The notes beneath the pieces are model-generated. The model did no database searches. It was not told where the DNA came from and saw nothing but the letters and a program-made list of their open reading frames with translations. From contig NZ_CALIMS010000037.1 in assembly GCF_938045345.1 (NCBI RefSeq), positions 3,325 through 67,324 of the forward strand: a stretch of DNA of 64,000 nt. Reading direction: 5' to 3'. This document shows positions 16,869 through 24,881 of this stretch, in pieces. The DNA comes from an uncultured Campylobacter sp. GTDB lineage: Bacteria; Campylobacterota; Campylobacteria; Campylobacterales; Campylobacteraceae. The position numbers and the translations under genes are program-made. Positions within the stretch are counted from its first letter, which is position 1. Each line of letters begins with the position of its first letter.

Positions 16869-17867
16869 ATGCAAAAATCGGATCGCACGCATTTTATTTT
16901 AAGCCCAGGCCGATTGCGCCGCAAAGATAATAATCTATACTTCGATAAATTTAACGACGAGGGTGGAATTTTAACTAGTAAAATTTTGCCAATTAACGCG
17001 ATTGATGAAATTTATATTTTGGCGCGAGTGGAGCTTGATACTTATGCTATGGCGTTTTTGGCTGATAATAACATTTTGCTGCATATTTTTAGCGCCTATC
17101 AGAGCTTTCGCGGCAGTTTGTTCCCGAATACTTCAAATTCTGTAAATAAAAGTGGCTTTGTGCTTTTGGCGCAGTTGCGGGCTTTTGATGATCTTTCTAA
17201 GCGCCTTTTTATTGCTCGCGAGATTACTCGCGTTCGCATCTTAAATGCAGCCATTAATTGCAAGGTTTACGGTGTCTCGCTCGATACTGCGCCGCATCTG
17301 GATGCTCTAGCGCGCGCCTGCGACATAGCAGCGGTAATGGCGGTGGAAGGCGGCTTTGCCAAGCAGTATTTCGCGGCTTGGAACGAAATCATCGAGGATC
17401 AGCGCAGTTTTAAATTCACGACGCGTTCCAAACGCCCGCCGGCAGATAAAATTAATGCCCTCATTAGCTATGTAAATACGCGTATTTATAATATCTGCCT
17501 CAGCGAAATTTACAAAACCGAGCTTGATCCGCGCATCGGCTTTTTACACGAGCCAAACTACCGTGCGCTAAGTCTGCATCTAGATCTTGCAGAGATTTTT
17601 AAGCCTATTTTAGGCGATAGATTAATTTTCGGAATGTTAAACAAGCGCGAGATTACGGCAAAAGATTTTGAAACGGACGCGGGGCGTATTCGATTCGGTC
17701 GAGAAGCGGTGCAAAAGATCGAGCTAAAAATGATTGAGAAACTATCATCCTGCGCGAACGTAGCGGGACAGAGCTTAACCTGGCGTCAAATTATCCGTCG
17801 CGAGGCCAATCAGATTAAAAAATACGTCTGCGAAGGCGTGCCTTACGAGGGGTTGGTATGGCGGTAG
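16869..17867 (+). CDS. cas1: CRISPR adaptation integrase Cas1
   Basis: Cas1 integrates new spacers at the leader end of the array. The 332-residue protein shows the three metal ligands: Glu in AVMAVEGGFAKQYF, His in FLHEPNYRALS, and Asp in HLDLAEIFKPILGDRL. The N-terminal beta domain includes ILPINAIDEIYILARVELD. An AAGGATAAAG site precedes the ATG. The gene ends about 390 bases before the first repeat of the array, so it is next to the leader. All catalytic residues are intact, so acquisition may be possible. Confidence 0.96.
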   Translation: MQKSDRTHFILSPGRLRRKDNNLYFDKFNDEGGILTSKILPINAIDEIYILARVELDTYAMAFLADNNILLHIFSAYQSFRGSLFPNTSNSVNKSGFVLLAQLRAFDDLSKRLFIAREITRVRILNAAINCKVYGVSLDTAPHLDALARACDIAAVMAVEGGFAKQYFAAWNEIIEDQRSFKFTTRSKRPPADKINALISYVNTRIYNICLSEIYKTELDPRIGFLHEPNYRALSLHLDLAEIFKPILGDRLIFGMLNKREITAKDFETDAGRIRFGREAVQKIELKMIEKLSSCANVAGQSLTWRQIIRREANQIKKYVCEGVPYEGLVWR

Positions 17868-18253
17868 GCTGGGGTTTTAAGCTCATTCGTGCTTTTGAAA
17901 TTTTGACTAGAATCACTTGTGCCTATAGATTGCGCCCTCTTAAGATGCATGTCTTTTGAAATAAATTTGATCTGAAGCACGGAACGGCGAACGAATTGGC
18001 TTTAAAAACGCATATGCTTTTAAAATTTCAGCTTTTTTTGTTGTTCATACTTCGATTTTTGAATATCTTATATTGAGATTTTAACATTTGCACTCACGAT
18101 ACATATAGATAGCGATAAAGTTGTTTTTAAGATTCTGAAATGCCGAATTTTGGGCATTTAACAATCGGCGCTTTTTTAAATTTAGTCCATTTTAAGGCAT
18201 AAAAATATATACTCCTAACACTTTCTACCTAGAAAAATGGCAAAATTCGTGCT
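17868..18253 (+). promoter_or_regulatory. Putative CRISPR leader
   Basis: No gene lies between cas1 and the first repeat. The last 200 bases are AT-rich, as leaders usually are. A small inverted repeat, AAATGCC (18138-18144) with GGCATTT (18153-18159), lies about 95 bases before the array. The intact repeats are at this end and the decayed ones at the far end, which agrees with this side being the leader. Confidence 0.6.
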
Positions 18254-18934
18254 GTAGAATTCCATCCCGTTGGGAATTGAAACTGTGATTTTGTCGCTTT
18301 CGTTTTTTGCGGTCAAGTGTAGAATTCCATCCCGTTGGGAATTGAAACTCGAAGTTCCTAAGCCCTCTTTGCTTGATAAATTTAGTAGAATTCCATCCCG
18401 TTGGGAATTGAAACGCTTCCTCAAGCTTTCTTTCCGCCTCTTTGATCTGTAGAATTCCATCCCGTTGGGAATTGAAACTCACCTGTTGCGACTTGAAAAT
18501 CGTCTATCCAGTTCGGTAGAATTCCATCCCGTTGGGAATTGAAACAGGAAGTACCAAAATCCCCGATGATGCTCTCATCGAGTAGAATTCCATCCCGTTG
18601 GGAATTGAAACGGGTTGAAGTTTCATTCACCGGGGTCAAATTTCCAGTAGAATTCCATCCCGTTGGGAATTGAAACACACATCTTGCCGTAGTAGAACCC
18701 TCAGCTATTGTAGAATTCTATCCCGTTGGGAATTGAAACGCATCGTAGTATATCTATGAAACCCGTCCACAATGTAGAATTCCATCCCGTTGGGAATTGA
18801 AACTCCTATATTTTGGCTCTATCATTGTCCTGCCTCCGTAGAATTCCATCCCGTTGGGAATTGAAACTTCTGTCACTGCATTTTATAGCGTCCCGCAGGA
18901 ATGTGGAATAATTCTATCCTTTGGGAATTGAAAT
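18254..18934 (+). CRISPR. Main CRISPR array, ten good repeats plus one degenerate
   Basis: The 30-base repeat begins GTAGAATTCCATCCC and ends GTTGGGAATTGAAAC. Copies start at 18254, 18319, 18385, 18449, 18516, 18582, 18647, 18710, 18774 and 18838; spacers are 33-37 bases and all differ by eye. The copy at 18710 has one change (TTCTA for TTCCA). An eleventh copy at about 18903-18934 is degenerate. The ATTGAAAC end is the usual 8-base crRNA handle, so the plus strand is the crRNA strand, read away from cas1. The inner ATTCCATCCC/GGGAATTG part can form a hairpin. Frames called across this array are not genes. Confidence 0.98.
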
Positions 18935-18968
18935 GCATAAATGGGCTTATTGCACGATTTGCGTAGGC

Positions 18969-19064
18969 GATAGAATTCTTCTTATTGAAATCAAAACGGA
19001 TTTATGCGATACACCTTTTGCGGCAGGAATGGGTAGAATTCTCATCTCGCTATAAAATTTAAAA
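18969..19064 (+). repeat. Decayed distal CRISPR repeats
   Basis: Two further repeat relics start near 18969 (GATAGAATTC..., then TTATTGAAA) and 19033 (GTAGAATTCTCATCTC). They keep the 64-66 base period of the array although half of each repeat is lost. They mark the old, trailer end of the array. Confidence 0.65.
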
Positions 19065-19572
19065 AGATTAGTTGTGGCTGAGATAAGATATGGCATGGTG
19101 CACTTATGCGAATTTTATTCGGTTTCAATTTGCCCACCAAATATATTAAATTTATAGGTTACGAATAAAATTTTGAAGTTACTTATAGATTAAAATTTTA
19201 ACGAGCTGTATATTTGCCATAATATAAATAGATTTAAATGCAACTCATTTAATAGCAATTCAAAATATTTATAAAAATGCACGCTATGGATCTTAAAAGC
19301 TAGGTTAAAGAAGGAATTCCGCATTAATTTCAATTAAATTTACGCTACAAATTTAAGATCATGTGCCAAAGTTAGAATTTAAAATTAAATTAGATGATAC
19401 CAAAGAGGCAGAAAGATAGTAAAATTTTTATAAAGCAGAATTCGCTAGCATCCTCTGAAACTGCAAAACAAAGAATATCGGCGTGCTCGTCATAAAAAGG
19501 AAAAATCATCTAAATTTAATGGATACTACCGCCTTTGCCACATAAAACATAATAATTAAATGCCTCCGCCAA
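19065..19572. other. Gene-free AT-rich stretch
   Basis: I see no credible ORF. A possible very decayed repeat in the opposite orientation (GGTTTCAATTTGCCCACC) lies at about 19121-19138; similar sequence ends the third array near 33990. The rest is AT-rich DNA with several AAATTT hexamers. Confidence 0.4.
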
Positions 19573-19707
19573 TTATTTTTTAAAATTTCTAAAAAATTTC
19601 TTCAAAAGTGCCTTGTAAAAAATCGCGAATTTCGACTCTTTTTTCTCATAAATCACGCGAAAAACGCCCTGCAGATCCAGCTTTTCTTGCAAAGTAATGT
19701 TTTGCAC
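19573..19707 (-). CDS. Small ORF behind the XRE regulator
   Basis: A 44-codon frame starts at a GTG (complement 19705-19707) a single base after the stop of the upstream regulator, with TAGGAGAG as ribosome site. The peptide runs MQNITLQEKLDLQG, then a basic helix ending KKFFRNFKK. Tight coupling and the ribosome site suggest it is translated with the regulator. I recognise no family. The pair recalls small regulator/partner operons, but a toxin-antitoxin role is not shown. Confidence 0.45.
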   Translation of the reverse strand: MQNITLQEKLDLQGVFRVIYEKKESKFAIFYKALLKKFFRNFKK

Positions 19708-19708
19708 T

Positions 19709-19954
19709 CTACTCTCCTATAAGTTTTTTTATCTTATGTAGCACAAACGCAGCGTCGTCGCTATCGAGCTCGCACAACATCTGGCATATCGCAGTCGCAG
19801 CTTGCGGCTTGGTCGTGCCCAAGCGCCAGTCCTGATACGTCCGCATCGACACGCCTAACCTCTGCGCCATCGCGGCGTGCGAGATCTTTTTGCCGTTATT
19901 TTTGGCTTCGACGGCATTGTGCAAAATGTTGAATATATCGCTCGTTTCTAACAT
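19709..19954 (-). CDS. Small XRE-type helix-turn-helix protein
   Basis: The product is 81 residues from the internal ATG (an upstream ATG at 19967-19969 would add five). The HTH is seen in ISHAAMAQRLGVSMRTYQDWRLGTTKP (in pieces: ISHAAMAQRLGVS, then MRTYQDWRLG), typical of Cro/C1-type DNA-binding domains, and the C-terminal helix is DDAAFVLHKIKKL. It is probably autoregulatory, since palindromic sites crowd its upstream region. It lies between the two CRISPR arrays, but no direct link to CRISPR control is visible. It may be a phage-type or mobile-element regulator. Confidence 0.75.
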   Translation of the reverse strand: MLETSDIFNILHNAVEAKNNGKKISHAAMAQRLGVSMRTYQDWRLGTTKPQAATAICQMLCELDSDDAAFVLHKIKKLIGE

Positions 19955-19961
19955 ATGAAAA

Positions 19962-20071
19962 TTATACAAATTTATTCGTTAATTATACATAAAATCGTAT
20001 AAAATGAATAAAAATCGTGTTATTCATAAGTAAAAATAGCAAAATACTTCGTTTATCCGTATAAATTATAC
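19962..20071. promoter_or_regulatory. Cluster of palindromic operator-like sites
   Basis: Upstream of the XRE gene are TTATAC at 19962-19967 and 19983-19988, GTATAA at 19997-20002, an inverted repeat ATGAATAA (20004-20011) with TTATTCAT (20020-20027), and a perfect palindrome GTATAAATTATAC at 20059-20071. Repeated dyads of this sort next to a small HTH gene are typical of binding sites for that protein. Confidence 0.55.
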
Positions 20072-20247
20072 AGAATACTGCATAAAATAAACATAAAATT
20101 TTATAAAATTTTGCATGTTATGCCGTAAAGATGAACCGGCTTGCACAAACAGGCATCTTATAGAACGGCACATTAAATTTTAAAACGGGGATAGATGAAA
20201 TTTTACACATCGAAGCTTTTGGGGTTTGATTTTTTTGATCGGTTCTG

Positions 20248-20533
20248 GCAGCAATTACAAACAAAATGGAATTTTACCCTATGTCGAGCCATATCTGCCG
20301 GTACAAAGAGCGTTTCAATTCCTAATGGAATAGAATTCTACGGAAAGGCGGTGAATGCGGGATATGTGAATTTCGCATTTCAATTCCCGTTGGGAATTGA
20401 AACTATGGGCGACAGCCGCAGAGAAAAGCAAGCGACGAGGTAGAATTCTATTCCATTAGGAATTGAAACGTGATATACTTCATCACGTAGCCCGTGGCGT
20501 TGTGTAGAATTCCATCCCATTAGATAGAATTTC
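20248..20533. CRISPR. Second, rearranged CRISPR mini-array
   Basis: Repeats related to the main array lie at about 20248-20277 (degenerate, inverted), 20312-20341 (inverted; GTTTCAATTCC at its start), 20378-20403 (hybrid), 20440-20469 (forward, ending TTAGGAATTGAAAC) and 20504-20533 (degenerate, forward). The intervals are 34-36 bases, true spacer length. The hybrid copy joins an inverted left half, TTTCAATTCCC, to a forward right half, GGGAATTGAAAC, making a perfect 25-base palindrome around GTT. Orientation therefore flips in the middle of the array. A frame at 20195-20443 that crosses it is not a gene. Confidence 0.85.
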
Positions 20534-20651
20534 AAAGAATCTTGAGGTGCACAATCATAGAATTTAATGCGTTTCTATATATTAGGAAATAAATCCCTAA
20601 TGAAGCAATTCCTAGCAAGCCTCCCTAGCGAGTAATCTTCATTGGCAAGAT

Positions 20652-21554
20652 TTAGCCCTTTTTCTTATCCTTTTTACTCTTGCGAGAGGGGCTCTCCAGC
20701 TTGCGCCAAGCCTCGCTTTTTTGGCTATCCTCCATTAGCGCTATCTCCCTGGCGCCGTTTCGCACGAGGTTTGGATCCACCGCAAGTTCCTTCGCATCAA
20801 TCTTTTCGGGATAGTCTATGCGCGAGAGTATGCAGCGGAAAGCGTTTAGTCGCGCGATCTTTTTGTCGTTGCTATCAAGGATCGTCCACGGCGCAAACTC
20901 GGTATTTGAAGCGAGTAGCATAGAGTATTTTGCGAGCGTATATTGATTCCACAGCTCCTGCGATCTCGCATCCACCGGCGAAAGCTTGTATTGCTTCAGC
21001 GGGTCGGTACGGCGCGATTCGAAGCGCCTTTTTTGCTCCTCTTTGGAGACCGAAAAGTAAAATTTAAACAAAATTATCCCCGCACTTACCAAAAGCTCCT
21101 CAAATTTAGGCACTTGACGCAGGAAATCTTTATGTTCGGCGTGGGTGCAAAAGCCCATCACGGGCTCGACCATCGCGCGGTTGTACCAGCTGCGGTCAAA
21201 GATCGTGATCTCGCCGCCGCTGGGTAGGTGCGCGACGTAGCGCTGGAAATACCACTGCGTCTTTTCGACATTGCTCGGCTTTTCGAGCGCTACGATGCGG
21301 CATCCGCGCGGGTTTAGGTGCTCGGTTAAACGCTTGATCGTGCCGCCTTTGCCCGCCGCGTCGCGCCCCTCCATCAAAATCAAAATTTTTAGCCCCTTCT
21401 CTTTTACGAATTTTTGCAGCTTCAAAAGCTCAATCTGGTATCTTTCAAGCAGCGTCTCGTAGTCTTTGAACGAGATTTTTTCGTACTTTGAACTTTTAAA
21501 TTCTATCTCTTTCAGCGCTATTTCACCCGTTTCGGTTTTGATCTCTTTGCTCAT
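20652..21554 (-). CDS. ppk2: Polyphosphate kinase 2 family protein
   Basis: PPK2 enzymes transfer phosphate between polyphosphate and nucleotides, usually making GTP or ATP. The 300-residue single-domain protein has the Walker A-like GRDAAGKGGTIKRL near residue 63, the lid region, and the Walker B-like ITIFDRSWYNRAMVEPVMGF around 115-135. Its size places it among one-domain class I PPK2 proteins. The extreme N-terminus and C-terminus are lysine-rich. An AGGAGGCAATATG site fits the ATG. In C. jejuni, polyphosphate metabolism affects stress survival and virulence; the same role here is inference. Confidence 0.93.
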   Translation of the reverse strand: MSKEIKTETGEIALKEIEFKSSKYEKISFKDYETLLERYQIELLKLQKFVKEKGLKILILMEGRDAAGKGGTIKRLTEHLNPRGCRIVALEKPSNVEKTQWYFQRYVAHLPSGGEITIFDRSWYNRAMVEPVMGFCTHAEHKDFLRQVPKFEELLVSAGIILFKFYFSVSKEEQKRRFESRRTDPLKQYKLSPVDARSQELWNQYTLAKYSMLLASNTEFAPWTILDSNDKKIARLNAFRCILSRIDYPEKIDAKELAVDPNLVRNGAREIALMEDSQKSEAWRKLESPSRKSKKDKKKG

Positions 21555-21661
21555 ATTGCCTCCTAAAATTTTAAGGAATTTTACAAAAAAGTTCTTTATA
21601 TTACACTATAAATTCATACTTATTACGTTAGAATGTAGGAAAAAATTTCAAAGGATAAAAT

Positions 21662-23635
21662 TTGATAAGATCACTGATTTTGGCAGCGTTTTTTCTTTTA
21701 GGCTTGGGCGCCGAGCCCCTGAAACCCTCCGATGCGTTCAAGCTTAACGTGGCGGCGCAAAGCGATAGCGTAACGCTAAGCTTTGATATCGCGGACGGGG
21801 TCTATCTCTATCAAAACGAGATAAAAATTTTCATTGGCGGCGCGGAGGTGACGAATTTAATAAATCTGCCCGCCGCGACCGAATACAAGGATTATAAAAT
21901 TTATGAGGGCAAATTTAGCATCGCCGTGCCTTTAGGCCTCGTGCTTGCAAACACCGCAGACAGCGATGATTTCGTGCTTAACGGCGATTTTTTGGGCTGC
22001 ACGAAATCGGGCTTTTGCTATCAGCCGCAGCAGTTCGGCTTTAACTTCAAGCGCGTGGTGGAGGGCTATGAGATCAGCAAAATTTCAAACTCCGAGCTGA
22101 AAAAATACCGAAGCGGCGCAAATTTCGCGCATATTTCTGACACGTACAGCGCACAGAGCGGGAATTTAAATTTTGAAAGCAATACCGCAGCTTCGGGCGC
22201 AGAGGCAAATTCTGAGGCAAACTCGCACGCGACGGGAAATTCCGCGGCGAGCTCGGCGGAAAGCGCTGCGGTAAATTCCGACGAAACCTCCGCGCAAAAA
22301 ACTTCTCGCGGCGCAAATTCCATCTCCGAGCAGGATAAAATTTTAAATGTTCTCGGCGGCAAGAGCTTCATCGCGGCGATCGCGCTGTTTTTCGGCTACG
22401 GCGTGCTGCTCTCGCTAAGCCCTTGCGTCTATCCGCTCATCCCGATCCTCTCGTCGATCATCGTAGCGAAAACTTCCTCGAAGCCGAGCGCAAAAAAAAG
22501 CCTCGCCGTAAGCCTCGCGTATATTTTTGGGATGGCGAGCTCGTATGCGATTTTAGGGGCTTTCGTGGCGGTTTTCGGGCAAAATTTACAGGGCCTGCTG
22601 CAAACTCCGCTCGCGCTGATCCTAACCTCGCTCATATTTGCCGCGCTCGCGCTTTCGATGTTCGGATTTTACGAGATCCGCCTGCCTGCGCGTTTTCAAA
22701 GCTTCTTAAATAGCAAAAGCGAAAATGCTGGCGGTCTGATCGGAGTTTTTTCGATGGGGCTTATCTCGGCGCTCGTCGTATCGCCGTGCATCTCCGCTCC
22801 GCTTGCGGGCGCGCTCGTTTACATCGCGGGCAGCGGCGACGTTCTGCTGGGCGCGGCGGCTCTTTTTGCGCTCGGGCTCGGAAGCGGTGCGCTACTGCTT
22901 GTGGTGGGGCTCGGCGGCGCATTGCCTAGGCCCGGAGCTTGGATGGAGGCGGTGCCTAAAATTTTCGGCTTTTTGCTGCTTTTTACGGCGGTGTGGATTT
23001 CGCGCACGCTTATCGGCGAAAATTTAAGCCTGCTGATTTACGCGGTTTTAGGCGCGATCTTTGCAGGATTTTTGGGGCTGTTTGACGACGGCGCGGGCGG
23101 CATCAAGCGCGCTTTGGCTCTCGTAATCGCGCTATATTCGGCGCTGCTGCTTGCGGGCTTTGCCAGCGGCGCGAAAGATTTTTCCAGACCGCTTGGTAAT
23201 CTAATCCCGCAAAGCACGAGATATTCCAGCGGCGGCCCCGGCGGCGAGGGCTTGCAAGCGAGCGAAATTTCTCGCGCTAAAAATTTTAGCGGCGCGCATT
23301 TTTCGTTTGTGCACGATCTGGCGCAGCTGCGCGGCGAAATAGAAAATTCCAAAAAGCCTGTGATAGTAGACTTTTGGGCTAGCTGGTGCAAAAATTGCGA
23401 GCAGAGCGAGCGAGCATTCGCAGATCCCGCTCTTGCTGGCGCGCTTGATAAATTTAGCCTTTTAAAGATCGATCTTAGCGAAGATAGCGAGCAAAATAGG
23501 GCGATAAAAGCGCATTTTAACGTATTCGGTCCACCTACGATTCTGTTTTTTAAAGAGGGCGCCGAGATTACGAGCCTGCGCCAGATCGGCAGCGTAAATT
23601 CCGAAAAGCTGGCTGAGATTTTAAGCGAAATTTAG
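21662..23635 (+). CDS. dsbD: Thiol:disulfide interchange protein DsbD
   Basis: DsbD moves reducing power from cytoplasmic thioredoxin to periplasmic partners. The TTG start (site AAAGGATAAAA) gives 657 residues with a signal peptide (MIRSLILAAFFLLGLGAEP). The N-terminal domain has its cysteine pair in LGCTKSGFCYQPQ; the membrane domain of about eight helices has LSPCVYPLIPIL and VSPCISAPLAG; and the C-terminal thioredoxin-like domain has FWASWCKNCEQSERAF. All three redox pairs are intact. A Ser/Ala/Asn-rich linker of about 70 residues (roughly 150-220) between domains one and two is longer than usual and is RAATTY-rich at DNA level. Confidence 0.95.
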   Translation: MIRSLILAAFFLLGLGAEPLKPSDAFKLNVAAQSDSVTLSFDIADGVYLYQNEIKIFIGGAEVTNLINLPAATEYKDYKIYEGKFSIAVPLGLVLANTADSDDFVLNGDFLGCTKSGFCYQPQQFGFNFKRVVEGYEISKISNSELKKYRSGANFAHISDTYSAQSGNLNFESNTAASGAEANSEANSHATGNSAASSAESAAVNSDETSAQKTSRGANSISEQDKILNVLGGKSFIAAIALFFGYGVLLSLSPCVYPLIPILSSIIVAKTSSKPSAKKSLAVSLAYIFGMASSYAILGAFVAVFGQNLQGLLQTPLALILTSLIFAALALSMFGFYEIRLPARFQSFLNSKSENAGGLIGVFSMGLISALVVSPCISAPLAGALVYIAGSGDVLLGAAALFALGLGSGALLLVVGLGGALPRPGAWMEAVPKIFGFLLLFTAVWISRTLIGENLSLLIYAVLGAIFAGFLGLFDDGAGGIKRALALVIALYSALLLAGFASGAKDFSRPLGNLIPQSTRYSSGGPGGEGLQASEISRAKNFSGAHFSFVHDLAQLRGEIENSKKPVIVDFWASWCKNCEQSERAFADPALAGALDKFSLLKIDLSEDSEQNRAIKAHFNVFGPPTILFFKEGAEITSLRQIGSVNSEKLAEILSEI

Positions 23636-23683
23636 TGAAATTTAGATAGATTTCAAACAAAATTTAGTTTTAAGGATTGCGCG

Positions 23684-24262
23684 ATGATAAGCAAAAATAG
23701 GGCTACGAAAGAGACCAAAATCGAGCTGGAGCTGGAGATTTACGGATGCGGCGCGGCGCAGATACAAACGGGCATCGGCTTTTTCGATCATATGCTTAGC
23801 GCGTTTGCCAAGCACGCGTGGATCGATCTGAACTTGCGCTGCGAGGGCGATTTGCAGGTCGATTTTCACCACAGCGTCGAAGACTGCGGCATCGTGCTCG
23901 GAAGCGCGATAAAAGAGGCGATCTATCCCGCGCAAAACATCGAGCGCTTCGGCGATAGCGTCGTGGTGATGGACGAGGCGGCGGTTTCTGCGGCGCTTGA
24001 TTTTTCCAACCGCGCGTTTTTGGTATTTAATTGCCCGAGCCTGAAGCGCGGCAAGATCGGCGAATTCGACGCCGAGCTTGTGGAGGAGTTTTTCCGCGCT
24101 TTGGCTTTCAACGCAAATTTCACGCTACATATAAGCCAAATTCGCGGCGAAAATCTGCATCACGTAGCAGAAGCCGCGTTTAAGGCGTTTGCCGTCGCAT
24201 TTCGTCGCGCGATAAGTATCAATGAGCGCGCCGGCGTGCCTAGCACGAAGGGCGTTTTATAG
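23684..24262 (+). CDS. hisB: Imidazoleglycerol-phosphate dehydratase
   Basis: HisB converts imidazoleglycerol phosphate to imidazoleacetol phosphate in histidine synthesis. At 192 residues it is the monofunctional dehydratase without the phosphatase domain. Manganese-binding histidine motifs are intact: GFFDHMLSAFAKHA near residue 32, FHHSVEDCGIVLG near 66, and LHHVAEAAFKAF (reading NLHHVAEAAFK) near 165. The start ATG follows AAGGATTGCGCG. No other his gene is adjacent. Confidence 0.96.
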   Translation: MISKNRATKETKIELELEIYGCGAAQIQTGIGFFDHMLSAFAKHAWIDLNLRCEGDLQVDFHHSVEDCGIVLGSAIKEAIYPAQNIERFGDSVVVMDEAAVSAALDFSNRAFLVFNCPSLKRGKIGEFDAELVEEFFRALAFNANFTLHISQIRGENLHHVAEAAFKAFAVAFRRAISINERAGVPSTKGVL

Positions 24263-24507
24263 CGGCAAATGCGCGCTAAATTTAGCAAAATTAGCAATTT
24301 GCGGTTTTGTAATTTTATCGGCGTTTGAAATTTTACTTTCGCCGCTCGCTTAAAATCCGCGAAATTCCGTCTTTGCTAGAATTGATTTGCAAAGGCGCGC
24401 CGCTTGGCTGAAATTTTAAACCAGCGGCGTGCGTATAGGCTGTCTAAAATTTTGCGCTCGCATTGCGTCGAAATATCGCTTTGCGTATTAAATTTTGAAG
24501 GTGAGAT

Positions 24508-24735
24508 ATGGATTCTTTCTCGATTTTTATTTTCCTTTTATTCGCGCTGCCGATAATTTCGTTTATTTTCCTCATCGTGTATTTAATAAAATTTATTAGA
24601 TCTGCTAAAAGCGAGCCCGAGCGCCACAGAAGGATTAGAAATCTCCTGATCCTCTCCGCGTTTTTATTCATAATCTTTTCAGCCGCCCTAATAGGCTTTT
24701 TATGGCTGCTTAATAGCGCACTTGCGCATATGTGA
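24508..24735 (+). CDS. Small two-span membrane protein
   Basis: This 75-residue ORF has a GAAGGTGAGAT ribosome site and two hydrophobic helices: FIFLLFALPIISFIFLIVYL near the N-terminus and LLILSAFLFIIFSAALIGFL near the C-terminus, joined by a charged loop SAKSEPERHRRIRN. No family is recognised. It is the first of three closely spaced genes ending with the PstS-like protein, so it may work with that protein at the inner membrane. Confidence 0.65.
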   Translation: MDSFSIFIFLLFALPIISFIFLIVYLIKFIRSAKSEPERHRRIRNLLILSAFLFIIFSAALIGFLWLLNSALAHM

Positions 24736-24742
24736 GGCATAG

Positions 24743-24880
24743 ATGAGCGATGAAATTTTTCAAAAAACGATCGTCGTAATATTGGCGGCTTGGGCAATCA
24801 GCGTTTGTGCGCTAGTCGCAGCGGCGCTGTATCTGCAGAGCAAATGCTCGATCATCTCCTATATCGCAAACGGAAACTAA
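24743..24880 (+). CDS. Small single-span membrane protein
   Basis: A 45-residue frame begins eight bases after the previous gene and ends one base before the next ATG. It has one hydrophobic helix (TIVVILAAWAISVCALVAAA) followed by a short tail with a cysteine (LQSKCSIISYI). Spacing on both sides supports a real gene in a small operon, although the ribosome site (GAGGCATAG) is only moderate. No function can be named. Confidence 0.6.
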   Translation: MSDEIFQKTIVVILAAWAISVCALVAAALYLQSKCSIISYIANGN

Positions 24881-24881
24881 G

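Noticed and set aside
18215..18678. Minus- and plus-strand open frames with repeated FNSQRDGIL or QFPTGWNS peptides
   Set aside because: They are translations of the CRISPR repeats; the periodic peptide reflects the array, not a protein.
20195..20443. 82-residue frame on the plus strand
   Set aside because: Its second half crosses CRISPR repeats and spacers of the mini-array; no domain is visible.
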